From assembly GCA_003415625.1 (NCBI GenBank), contig PYIU01000008.1, positions 1,364,001-1,428,000 of the forward strand: a DNA stretch of 64,000 bases, in the 5' to 3' direction. This document shows positions 1 to 12,297 of the stretch, piece by piece. The position numbers and the translations under genes are program-made. Under the pieces are notes generated by a model. It ran no database searches. It worked only from the letters and a program-made list of their open reading frames with translations, and was not told the origin of the DNA. Every line of letters starts with the position of its first letter. Position 1 is the first letter of the stretch. Source of the DNA: Aquanectria penicillioides (Eukaryota; Ascomycota; Sordariomycetes; Hypocreales; Nectriaceae).

Positions 1-143
1 ACCTTTATTTTTATTTTAATAATATTAAACCTTTCTAAAAGATTTAAGGAAATTATTCTTATAATTAATGCTAATAAAAAAGGCTAAAGTGCAGTATTAA
101 TGCAAATAATAAAGGGAAAAAGGCATTTAATAAAGTATAAATC

Positions 144-288
144 TATAAGGATAGCGCTGGGCGCGTACGAATGTGCGACAACCAGGCCCCTTATATACAG
201 TTGTGTGGCACAATTCCGGCACATTATGCCTGAATTGCTTGATCTTTTGGTCTATTGGCCGAGTGGGCATGCCACCCCATTCATCACA
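144..288 (+). repeat. Left terminal direct repeat of the TRIM-like element
   Basis: This 145-bp repeat is nearly identical to 631-775. Its first bases are TATAAGG, where the partner has TGTAAGG, so the TG terminus appears mutated. It ends ATCACA. Confidence 0.75.
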
Positions 289-356
289 ATTATTCAGGCA
301 CAACGTGGGTCTTCTGGCTGTGCGGAGGCTACGGGTTCGAACCCCGGGTCTGTGAC
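249..356 (+). other. tRNA-like box A / box B segment
   Basis: TTGGCCGAGTGGGCATGCC (256-274) resembles the D arm and box A of a Leu/Ser tRNA. GGGTTCGAACCCC (333-345) is a perfect T-loop/box B motif, and the outer bases GGTC (249-252) and GACC (353-356) can pair. The spacing is longer than in an intron-less tRNA and no anticodon stem was resolved. It is more likely a tRNA-derived part of the mobile element than a working tRNA gene. Confidence 0.25.
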
Positions 357-630
357 CGCATTAGGCTTACGTTAGGCTCACAAGGCAGGTATGCAGTTGC
401 CTGCTGCGACCGAGCCTTGGGGGTTGACATCTATTGCGTATCCCTAGGCACGGAGGACCGGCCTACTCAGGTTGACGCGTACTACGAAGCTAGCCTACGG
501 GCGTAGCCTACGGGCATTTATCCTGGACCCCAGCTTCCTTAAGTGCGCACTGGAAAGGTTACAGAAGGGGTAGCTTGGCCCTATAATACAGCATTACAGC
601 TCAGGACGCGCTGCTATTGAGGGGGATAAT

Positions 631-775
631 TGTAAGGATAGCGCTGGGCGCGTACGAATGTGCAACAACCAGGCCCCTTATATACAGTTGTGTGGCACAA
701 TTCCGGCACGTTATGCCTGAATTGCTTGATCTTTTGGTCTATTGGCCGAGTGGGCATGCCACCCCATTCGTCACA
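631..775 (+). repeat. Right terminal direct repeat of the TRIM-like element
   Basis: This 145-bp partner of 144-288 keeps canonical TG...CA ends and sits directly after a purine-rich tract. The flanking AAATC matches the bases left of the other repeat. Confidence 0.75.
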
Positions 776-3700
776 AAATCTAGTCTTTAAACTCCTATAG
801 AATAAAGATATAATACTATTAAACTTAAATGTAAGGGTATATTATATAGAATTAAATGCCTTTATAGCTATATATATAAATTGCCCTTTATCTTAAAGAT
901 AGATTCTTAAGTTTTAGTTTATTAGCTTAATAATAGGGCTAGTAATATCCTTAATATAATAATTATTTAATAAATTAATTATATTTTATTATTTAACTTT
1001 ACTATTTAATATATTTTTAAAAATAAAAACAATATAGCTAATAGACTATTTAAAAAAGATCTAAAAGTATTTAATTAAATAGGTAAAATAAAAAAGGTAA
1101 TATTAAAGAGTTTATTAATATTTATTTTAATATTATTAAAATTAAAAATAAACTAATAAAGTTAAAAAAGAATTATAATAAACCTTTATTGCAATTAAAG
1201 AAATATTTACTTTTATTAAAAAGGCTAATAGATATTACTTTATAGAATTATTAATGCTTATAGCTAAAGGCTAAAAAATACTTTATAAAAGGTAGCTACT
1301 TATAGATTAAGGCTAAAAAATAAAAAGGCAATTTAAGGTTAATTATAAAAAAAGAAAATATTTAAAAGGATTTAATTAAATTATACTATATTAATAAAGG
1401 GCATTATAGTTATAATGCCACTTATACATTTCTCTTTAAAAGGTACTATTAGTAAAATATAAAAAGGAGTATTATAAAAGCTATTAAGTAGTGCTTAATA
1501 TATTAAATATATATTCCCTAAAGACTAATAGAAGCCTTTATACCTATTAAGCCTATTTACTTAATAATAAAGATTTATTTTAATAGATAGTATATACCTT
1601 TTAATAAAGGATTTAAATTTATATTAAAAGCTAAATATAACCTTTATAAATAAATAGAGGCTAAATTAATTTTAAGATTAAATAGTTATTATATTATAAA
1701 ATTCCTTAAAAAACTGCACTATTAATATAGAATACTAAAAAGAGTAATTATTAATAATAAAAAAGAGATTATAAAAGGGATTCCTAAAGATCTTAATAGC
1801 CTTAATATAGAAATTATTAATACTTCTATTTATAACCCTAAAGTAAATAGATTTATTAAAGGTAGTTATACTATTATAATAAGTTTCCTAAAGAAAAAGA
1901 ATAAAAAAAAAAGAAAATAAATAAATATTTTATTAATAGCTTTACTAGCTAAAAGAGCAGCTATTTATATTTTATATAAAAGATTACCTTTTTATTTACT
2001 CTATAAATAGAAGCCAATTCTTCCTTTAAAAATAAAAGTGCCTATATAATATTTAATTAAATAGAATAATATAACCTTTACTAAAAACTTACTTAAGTAA
2101 AGAATTAAGATTTTAAAGTAAAAGCAAAAAGATATAAAAAAAGTTAAGTAATAAATAATTGCATTCTAAAGGTTAATTACTAATAAAAAGACTAAAAAGA
2201 ATTAATATAAACTGTATAAAGAGCCTCTTGCTATTAGAGATTTAGTTCTTTAATATAATATATAAAATTAAAAGAATATATTTTATATTATAAAAATAAA
2301 GCTATATTAATTAAGCCCTTATAGAATTGCTAATGCATTTAATAAAATAAAGAGTTATATCCTTAAGACTATAAATAGAGTTAAGCTTTTTAATATAACC
2401 TATAGTAATTAATTAAGAAAGTTTATAGAGAATAAAAATAGATAGTAAGTAAGTAAAAATAATAAAAAGACTTTTAGTGTAAATTAAAAAATACTATTAA
2501 AAGTAAAGAAAGAAAGAGAAGTATTTAATTAAATATAAATTAAGTTTATAAAACAGTAAGAATAGAATAAATTTAATTTAAATGCTATAAAAAGCTTAAA
2601 TAATAATACTATAATATATATTTATATTAAGCCTAAAGAGATTATTAAAGTTTAAATTCTAAAGATAAATAGCAATTAGTAAATATAATATTAAAATATA
2701 ATAAGCAATTAATTAAATAGTTAGTAATAGCATTAAGCTAAAAATAGCTAAATTACTATTAAAAAAGGGATACTAAAGGTTAAAAAGGGAAAAGTAAAAA
2801 TATTAAAATTAATACTATACTAAAAAAAATAAATTGCCTAAAATAAAGTAAAAAAGCAAAATAAAAAGTAATTAAAGGCAAATAAAAGGATAGTAAAACT
2901 AAATAAAACTAAATAAAAATAATTAAAAATTAGCTAAAAACCTTAAGAAAATACTAAAAATCTCTAAAAATCCCTTAAAATCTATTTAAAAACTTTAAAA
3001 ATTATATTAAAAATTAATAAAAATAAAATAAAAATGCCTAAAAACTATAGTAAAAGGGTTAAAATTATTTAAAAATAGATAAAAATGTATAAAAAATAGT
3101 AAAAAATAAAGTATTAATATTTATAAAAAATTTAAAAATTTAAATATATTTAATAAAAATTAAGTTTTAAGGTTATTAAAATAATATAATAATAATAATA
3201 GCCTTAAAAGGTATAAAAATACTTAATTAATTGCTTTATAGTACTATCTTTTATTTATTAAACTATTATTAATAAATTAAAAACTATACTTAATTAATTT
3301 ATATTAAAAGATAAGCTAAAGACTATTATTTTTATTAATTAAAATCTATTTTATATTTTTAATTAAATACTTTTTATATTTACTTAATTAATTAGCAATT
3401 ATTAGCTATATTGCTAGTAGAAAAACTATATATAATTTATAAGTAAATAGTTAGCCTAAGAAAATCTACTATAAAAGTTAATAGTTAAGTAAACTTATTA
3501 ATAGTATTTATACTACTTAAAGAAAAGTTATAAGGGCCTTTATAAAGACCCTTTAGTTAATATCTATAAAGAAAGCTCTATTTATATTTAAATTAACTAT
3601 TTTAAATATAATTAATATAGTAGCTATCTATATAATTTAATGCTAAAATATATATATAAAAGAAAGTAAGAATATATTTATTATAAATAAAAACTATAAA

Positions 3701-6700
3701 AATATATAATTAAATGTATCTATAATATATAAAGGGTTAGTATATTTAATAAAGGCAATAATAAGTGCCTTAATATACTTAAGGCAAATTGGCAGCTAAA
3801 TTAAAAAGTACTTTATTAAATAAGCCTATTTTATAGGGATATATATAAACTAAAGTTAGTGCTAAAGGAGAAGATCTATACTAAAATAAAATACTAAATT
3901 ATAAAATAGCAATTATAAAATAAACTATTAAGTAAATTTGCAATTAATTTACTTACTATCTTCCTTAAAGGCAATTTTAATATATAAAGGCTAGCTAAAT
4001 TAATTAAGAGCTTAAAAGCTATAAATCTAAATATTAAAGTATTACTAAATCTAAAAGTATTTAATTAATTATTAAATAAAAATAATAATTAAAAAGTAAT
4101 ATAAAAAGGGGTATTTATTAATTATTTAATAGCAATACTAATAGTATTAATTAAAGCCTTATAGAAGAAACTATTATAGGTATATTAATAAATAGAGCAT
4201 TAATAAAAGAATTTAAAAGCCTAAATATAGCTAATAGTAAGATTATATATATTAAGGAGATAATTATAAGGTATAAAGGCAAAAGACTTAAGCTTATTGC
4301 AATATAAAGCTATTATAAAATAAAGAATAAAAATTATAGTAATAATTAAAAGTATAAAAGAATTAAGGAAATAAAGAATAATAAGCTAAAAAAAAGAAAT
4401 AAAAGGGGAGGCTAATATAATGCTTTTATAATAAATAGAAAATTAACCCTTAAGATTTAAGGTAGAAACTAAATATTAATAAAATTCTTATTAAATATTA
4501 AAAAGTATACTATTTTAAGAAATTTATTGGTATTTATATATATATAAACATTAAAATAGTAATTTACTTAAATAATATTAAACTAAAAATAAAGGCACTT
4601 AAATTATATTAACTTACTTTATGTCTATAACTCTTTCCCTTCTTTTAATAATTTTATAGTAAATTATATTACTTTAATTTTATTTATAATACCTATAAAA
4701 TACTAATAATCTTTATCTTTTAAATTATAAGCATTTAATTATAAGCTTTTAAACCCTTTATTAACTTTTACTTTATTTTACAATAGGGCTAAAGAAAGCA
4801 ACCTTAAGTGCAACTACTTTAAAGGTGCAATTTTTAATATTAAGTAAAGACCTTTATATAGCTAAAGAAGTTATCTAAAATAAAGGTAGAATTAAAGATT
4901 TCTTTTCTTTTAGTAAAAAAAATATTATTAAAACATTTAATTAATTGCTTAATAGTTAATCTATACTATTTTACCTTTAAATAAATTAAGATTATTAGTT
5001 TAATAAATTAGAAATTTAGCCTATTTTAGGTAATAAAAGCAATTTAGATTTTTAGCTTATTAATATTAATTACTTTAGAGACTTTCCTTTTAACTTTTAT
5101 TAAGCCTAAACATTTTATTATTAAGATCTATAGGATTTATTTAAAAACCTATAGAAAAAGGAAATAGCTTTAAACTTTAGTATTTAAGCCCTTTTTATTA
5201 CTTTTATTTATAGACTTATTAATATCCTTATAATTTATTAAATTAATCTTTTAATTATAAGCACTAAAATTAAAAAGAATAAATAAAAGTAAAAGAGCTT
5301 TTTTTATAAGCTTTTACTAAAAGAAATAATATTAAAAAGACTAAATATTTAATTAATTTTAAGCCTATAAAGTTTTAATAAGCAATATATAATAAAAGAC
5401 TATTAGTTAGCTTTATTTACTTTATTAATACTATCTATTAAAGCTTCTTTATTTAAAATAAATAGCTAAAATATTTAATTATTTATAATATTGCTAATAT
5501 CCTTTAGAATAAGTAAGCTATTGCACTTATTATAGTATAAAGGGAGATTATAATTAAAATAGAGTTACTTTATAATTTCTCTATTTTTATTATATCTATT
5601 ATTAAGTAAATTAAAAATTAAAAATATAGCTTTTTAAGTGCTTTTCTTTTCTTTTTTAATATTTAAAGAATAGTTAAATTTATTAAAACTTTAATTATTA
5701 AATACTTTATAATTTAGCCCTTAATCTTTAATAATAAATATAATACTATTAATAATTCCCTTTTAGTATTAATGCATTATAATTAGGTTTTTATTAAATA
5801 TAAATAAAGAAAAAGTATTTAATTAATTATTTTAAATATTAATTAAATGTAAAACTTTATTAATACTATTATCCTTAATAAACTTAATATTATTAATAGA
5901 AAGTTCTTTAATTAATATAAGCTTATAGAATTTATTAAAATCTAAAAATCTATTTATATCTTAAGATTTTAAAATAGTTCCTTTAATATTTAATAGCTTT
6001 ATATTAATTTAAAAGGTTATTATATAATAAGCTAAAAGGGAATTAATTATTAAACTTTTAGAAATAAATATTAAATTATCTTAAAGCTATTTAATCCTTA
6101 AGGTAATAGCTATTAAATAAATCTACCTTTATTATTAGGCCTTTAATTGCCTTACTATTCTTTAGCTAATAATTTAATTAAATGCTATTAAACTTATAGA
6201 TATTAAATAATAAATAGATTTTTTATTAAAATTAATAAATTTACTAAAGTTATTATTACCTTAAGTAATAATAAAGAAGAAGGTTTTAAATAAGCCTTAA
6301 ACTATTAAAGTTAAAGTATTAAAGCAACTTACCTTTATAGTTTATACTTTAAGTTTAAAACTTTTACCCTTAAACCTACTATTAAGCTTAAATTAATAAT
6401 TAAACTTATTTAGCCCTTATATAAATTGCCTATTAGCTTATTAATTTATATAAGTATTGCTTAATTAAATGTATTTAAAAAAGAAATTTAAATTAATTAA
6501 AATATACTTACTTATTTTAATGTATTTAATTAAATATTTATTAACTTTTTAAATAAAGGGCAAGTAATTAAATTAATTTAATTAGTTTAATAGGTACTTT
6601 TATTTAAGTTAGCTATTTTATAGCAATTTAATTAAATAAACTTAAATTTGCCTATTGCTAAAAGTAATAAATAGAGTTTTTATAAGTACTTTATACTGCC

Positions 6701-7296
6701 TTTATTAATTCTTTAATTAGCTAAATATATAGTAAAAAAAGGAATTATACTATAATTATTAATACTATAGTTAGAAATATTATTAATACTACTATTTAAA
6801 CTTAATAAGGTAATTATAACTTAAACTATATTGCCTTTATTAAAAGAAAGATAATTACTAGAATTAAATAAATAAATTTACCTTAAATTAATTAATAGGC
6901 TATTCTTAAACTCCCTTAAATAAAGAGCTAGATCTTTTATATATTAAAAGGGTTAATTTTAATAAACTAATAAAATAAAATTATAATTGCTGCTTATAAG
7001 CTATTTAAACCTTTAATTTTTATTTATTAGTTTTATATTAATTAATATTGCAATTAAAAACTATATTATAAAAAAAGGTAATAATAAAGTTAAAATAGAA
7101 AGGTTAGATATTAAAAGTAAAATAAATTATAAAAGGAAATAATAGTAAGTTAAATAATAAATTATAGGTATAAAGCATTTAATTAAATGCTTTTTTTAAG
7201 ATTTTCTTTATATTTAAATAGATTAAGCTTAAAGTTTTCCTTTTGTATTATACCTTTAGTTCACTTAAGGGTAAGCATTAAGGCATTAAAGAGAAA

Positions 7297-7679
7297 TAAA
7301 TTAAAGTTTAAGGTAATATAGATTAATCTATTATTAAAATAGTTAAAAAGATAAAAGGGACCTTAAAGATATAGAAAATAAATAGGCAGTTTTCTTTAAT
7401 TAATTTTTATTTTTAAAATTTTAAATTTTTTATATTTAGACTCTATTAAAGTTCTAATATAGCCCTTTATAATATTACTTTATTTATAACTTTTTGCCCT
7501 ATTTTCTTTCTTTTTTTTCTTTAAAGAATACTTTAAAGTATTTAATTAAATGCTTTAATACTCTTTTAAATTATTTATAGCTATTTAAAAAGGCTATTTA
7601 GTCTTTAATTGAATTTATTTATTTTATACCCTTTTAGGTAGGGTGTGTGTTTTAGCTAGTGTCTCTATTTATTAATATA
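7297..7679 (+). repeat. 383-bp LTR-like unit, copy 1
   Basis: This copy ends with a GGGTAGGGTGTGTGTTTT-like segment and TATTAATATA, the mutated form of the CCAATACA end seen in copy 2. It starts TAAATTAAAG, right after a purine-rich run. Confidence 0.55.
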
Positions 7680-9238
7680 ATACTAATAAGTAAAGCATTA
7701 ATAAAAGAATTTAAAAGCCTAAATATAGCTAATAGTAAGATTGTATATATTAAGGAGATAATTGTAAGGTATAAAGGCAAGAGACTTAAGCTTATTGCAA
7801 TATAAAGCTATTATAAAATAAAGAATAAAAATTGCAATAATAACTAAAGATGCAAAAGAATTAAAGAAATAAAGAATAATAAGCTAAAAAGAAAGAAATA
7901 AAAGAAAAGGCTAATATAGTGCTTTTATAATAAATAAAAAATCAACCCTTAAAATTTAAAGTAGAAACTAAATACTAATAAAATTCTTATTAAATACTAA
8001 AAAGTATATTATTTTAAGAAACTTATTAGTATTTATATATATATAAATATTAAAATAGTAATTTATTTAAATAATACTAAACTAAAAATAAAGGCATTTA
8101 AGTTATATTAATTTACTTTATGCTTATAACTCTTTTCCTTCTTTTAATAATTTTATAGTAAATTATATTACTTTAACTTTATTTATAATATTTATAAAAA
8201 TACTAATAATCTTTATTTTTTAAGTTATAAGCATTTAATTATAAGCTTTTAAACCCTTTATTAATCTTTATTTTATTCTATAATAAGGCTAAAGAAAGCA
8301 ATTTTAAGTGCAATTACTTTAAAGGTGCAATTTTTAATGCTAAGCAAAGACCTTTATATAGCTAAAGAAGTTATTTAAAATAAAGATAGAATTAAAGATT
8401 TCTTTTCTTTTAATAAAGAAAATACTATTAAAATATTTAATTAATTGCTTAATAGTTAATCTATACTATTTTACCCTTAAATAAATTAAAATTATTAATT
8501 TAATAAATTAAAAACTTAGCCTATTTTAGGTAATAAAAGCAATTTAAATTTTTAGCTTATTAATATTAATTGCTTTAAAGACTTTTTTTTTAACTTTTGC
8601 TAAGCTTAAATATTTTATTATTAAGATCTATAGGATTTATTTAAAAACCTATAGAAAAAGGAAATAGCCTTAAACTTTAGTATTTAAGCCCTTTTTATTA
8701 CCCTTACTTATAGACTTATTAATATTCTTATAATTTACTAAATTAATCTTTTAATTGTAAGCACTAAAGTTAAAAAAAATAAATAAAAGCAAAAGAGCTT
8801 TTTTTATAAGCTTTTACTAAAAGGGATAAATATTAAAAAGACTAAATATTCAATTAGTTTTATACCTATAGAGTTTCAATAAGCAATATACAATAAAAGG
8901 CTATTAATTAGCTTTACTTACTTTATTAATACTATCTATTAGAGCTTCTTTATTTAAGATAGATAGCTAAGGCATTTAATTATTTATAATACTATTAATA
9001 TCCTTTAGAATAAATAAGCTATTATACTTACTATAATATAGAGGGAGATTATAACTAAAATAGAGTTGCCTTATAATTTCTCTATTTTTATTATACCTAT
9101 TATTAAGTAAGCTAAAAATTAAAAATATAGCTTTTTAAGCGCTTTTTTTCTTTTCCTTAATATTTAAGGAATAATTAAACTTATTAAAACTTTAATTATT
9201 AAATGCTTTATAATTTAGCCCTTAATCTTTAATAATAG

Positions 9239-9621
9239 TGTATTAATAGATAGGGATATTAGCTAAAACACACACCCTACCTAAAAGGGTATAGAATAAG
9301 TAAGTTTAATTAAAGATTAAATAGCCTTTTTAAGTAGCTATAAATAACTTAAAAGAGTATTAAAGCATTTAATTAAATGCTTTAAAGTGTCCCTTAAAGA
9401 AAAGAAAGAAAGAAAATAAAGTAAAAAGTTATAAATAAAGTAATATTATAAAGGGCTGCACTAAAACTTCAATAGAGTCTAAATATAAAAAATTTAAAAT
9501 TTTAAAAATAAAAATTAATTAAAGAAAACTGCCTATTTATTTTCTATATCTTTAAGGTCCCTTTTATCTTTTTAATTAATTTAATAATAGATTGATCTAT
9601 ATTACCCTAAACCCTAATTTA
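9239..9621 (-). repeat. 383-bp LTR-like unit, inverted nested copy
   Basis: This is the reverse complement of the units at 7297-7679 and 11186-11568. It starts TGTATTAATAG and ends CCCTAATTTA. It interrupts the second interior at a site still uninterrupted near 5735 in the first copy. ATAG/AATAG occurs on both sides (9234-9238 and 9621-9625), a candidate target-site duplication. The best reading is a solo LTR that inserted after the tandem duplication, or into one of the two copies. Confidence 0.6.
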
Positions 9622-11185
9622 ATAGGTATAATACTATTAATAATTCCCTTTTAGCATTAATGCATTGCAATTAGGTTCTTATTAAATATAAATAAAGGAA
9701 AAGTACTTAATTAATTGCTTTAAATATTAATTAAATATAAGACTTTATTAATACTATTATCCTTAATAAACTTAATATTGCTAATAGAAAGTTCTTTAAT
9801 TAATATAAGCTTATAGAACTTACTAAAACTTAAAAATCTATTTATATTTTAAGATTTTAAAATAATTCCCTTAATATTTAATAGCTTTATATTAATTTAA
9901 AAGGTTATTATATAATAAGCTAAAAGAAAGTTAATTATTAAACTCCTAAAAATAAATATTAAATTATCTTAAAGCCATTTAATCCTTAAAGTAATAGCTA
10001 TTAAATAAATCTATCTTTACTATTAAGCCCTTAATTGCTTTACTATTTTTTAGCTAATAATTTAATTAAATGCTATTAAACTTATAGATATTAAATAATA
10101 GATAGATTTCCTATTAAAATTAATAAATCTATTAAAGTTATTATTACCTTAAGTAATAATAAAGGAAAAGGTTTTAAATAAGCCTTAAACTATTAAAGTT
10201 AAAGTATTAAAGCAATTTGCCTTTATAATCTATACCTTAAGTTTAAGACTCTTGCCCTTAAACCTATTATTAAGCCTAAATTAATAATTAAATCTATTTA
10301 ATCTTTATATAAATTGCCTATTAGCTTATTAATTTATATAAGCATTACTTAATTAAGTGCACTTAAAAAAGAAATTTAAATTAATTAAAATATATTTATT
10401 TATTTTAATGCATTTAATTAAATATTTATTAACTCTTTAAGCAAAAAGTAAATAATTAAATTAATTTAATTAATTTAATAAATACCTTTATTTAAATTAG
10501 CTATTTTATAGCAATTTAATTAAATAGACTTAAATTTGCTTATTGCTAAAAGTAATAAATAGAGTTTTTATAAGCGCTTTATACTGCCTTTATTAGTTCT
10601 TTAATTAATTAAGTATATAGCAAAAGAAAAGAGTTATATTATAATTGCTAATACTATAGTTAAAAATATTATTAATATTACTATTTAAATTTAATAAAGT
10701 AATTATAATTTAAATTATATTACCTTTACTAAAAGAAAGATAATTATTAAAATTAAATAAATAAATTTACCTTAAATTAATTAATAGGCTATTTTTAAAC
10801 TCCTTTAAATAAAGAGCTAGATCTTTTATATATTAAAAGGGTTAATTTTAATAAATTAATAGAATAAAATTATAATTGCTGCTTATAAGCTATTTAAACC
10901 TTTAATTTCTATTTATTAGTTTTATGCTAATTAATACTGCAATTAAAAATTATATTATAAAGAAAGGTAATAATAAAGTTAAAATAAAGAAATTAAATAT
11001 TAAAAGTAAAATAAATTATAAAGGGAGATAATAGTAAGTTAAATAATAGATTATAAATATAAAGCATTTAATTAAATGCTTTCTTTAAGATTTTCTTTAT
11101 ATTTAAATAAATTAAGCTTAAAGTTTTCCTTTTATATTATACTTTTAATTTACTTAAAGGTAAATATTAAAGCATTAAAAAAGAA

Positions 11186-11568
11186 TAAATTAAGGTTTAA
11201 AGTAATATAAATTAATCTATTATTAAATTAATTAAAAAGATAAAAAGGACCTTAAAAATATAAAAAATAAATAGATAGTTTTCTTTAATTAATTTTTATT
11301 TTTAAAATTTTAAATTTCTTGCATTTAGACTCTATTAAAGTCTTAATATAGCCCTTTATAATATTACTTTATTTATAACTTTTTGCTTTATTTTCTTTCT
11401 TTTTTTTCTTTAAGGGATACTTTAAAGCATTTAATTAAATGCTTTAATACTCTTTTAAGTTATTTGCAGTTGCTTAGGAAGGCTATTCGGTCTTTAACTG
11501 AACTTGCTTACTCTATACCCTTTTGGGTAGGGTGTGTGTTTTGGCTAATGTCCCTATCTACCAATACA
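11186..11568 (+). repeat. 383-bp LTR-like unit, copy 2
   Basis: The best preserved of the three copies. It has the highest GC near its right end (positions 11460-11568) and ends CCAATACA, followed by unrelated AT-rich sequence. Confidence 0.55.
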
Positions 11569-12214
11569 ATATAAATTAATAAATACCTTTACTTTAATTA
11601 ATATACTACCTTAAGGATTAAAGGCATTTATTGTTTTATTAAAGTATATTTAAAATCCTTATAGATTAATCTTTTTAAGGCATAAAGAATTATTAAACTT
11701 ATACTATTAAATTAGCTTAATAAGCTTAAGGTAAATTAAGTATAATAGAATATCTCTATTCTCTTTAATATATTTAATATATTATTTAGCAATATTTATA
11801 GCTAAATATTATATAAAGCCTTATAAATAGTTAATATTTAATAGTAATTACTATTATAAAATCCTTTTGCTTATACTAAAGCTTTTATTTAAACTTTTAA
11901 TTTACTTTATATTTATATTATTAAGCTATTATTAAACTAAAATATTTTCTTTTAATTATATTATTTCTATTTATATTAGTATCTTTATTGCCTAAAAATA
12001 CTTTAGTTTATTATTAAGCCTTTTAAATAGTTTAATTAAATATTAGCTTAATTAATATTACTACTATTAAATATATAGAAAGAACCTTATGCATTTAAAT
12101 TAATTAAAAAGGCACTATAACTAAAGGTATAGCCAATTTATTTAAAATATTATACTAAAGGCTATAAAATAAACTCTAAAGCATACCCCTTATAGTATAA
12201 CTATTTTTTATAAG

Positions 12215-12297
12215 CTTTTACTTAACCTTTTATTTAATCTTTTACTTAACCTTTTATTTAATCTTTTACTTAACCTTTTATTTAATCTTTTACTTAA
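12215..12297. repeat. 24-bp tandem repeat
   Basis: About 3.5 head-to-tail copies of the 24-mer made of CTTTTACTTAAC followed by CTTTTATTTAAT. ATATAATAAT-type microsatellites follow at about 12314-12350 and 12410-12450. Confidence 0.8.

Larger units (their letters stand above)
144..775 (+). mobile_element. TRIM-like miniature LTR retroelement
   Basis: A 632-bp unit is bounded by two 145-bp direct repeats (144-288 and 631-775) that differ at four positions, all G/A transitions. The right repeat starts TGTAAGG and ends CACA, the TG...CA form of an LTR; the left one starts TATAAGG, explained by one G-to-A change. Both sides carry AAATC (139-143 and 776-780), a candidate 5-bp target-site duplication. 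A purine run GAGGGGGATAA (619-629) lies directly before the right repeat, where a polypurine tract should be, and sets the orientation. The 342-bp interior has no long ORF. These are the marks of a terminal-repeat retrotransposon in miniature. Its normal GC inside AT-rich DNA suggests it is young or too short for RIP. No convincing primer-binding site was found. Confidence 0.65.
4190..11568 (+). mobile_element. Decayed tandem LTR-type retroelement array
   Basis: The segment from about 4190 to 7679 is repeated in direct orientation at about 7690-11568 with many transitions between copies. Each copy ends in the same 383-bp unit (7297-7679 and 11186-11568). The last bases of the second unit are CCAATACA, and each unit is preceded by a purine run (AAAGAGAAA before 7297, AAAAAAGAA before 11186). 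This fits interior-LTR-interior-LTR, with the leftmost LTR missing. The second interior (7680-11185) is interrupted by an inverted third copy of the 383-bp unit. Coding capacity is destroyed. The LTR identity is inferred; a non-LTR element with a conserved 3' end is the alternative. Confidence 0.55.

Noticed and set aside
9601..9620. CCCTAA-like telomeric motif at the end of the nested unit
   Set aside because: Only about two units are present, and the corresponding bases of the sister copies read differently after mutation, so no interstitial telomere is claimed.
11383..11574. 63-codon ORF in the AT-rich block
   Set aside because: It lies in the right end of a repeated 383-bp unit, is destroyed in the other copy, and has no protein-like composition.
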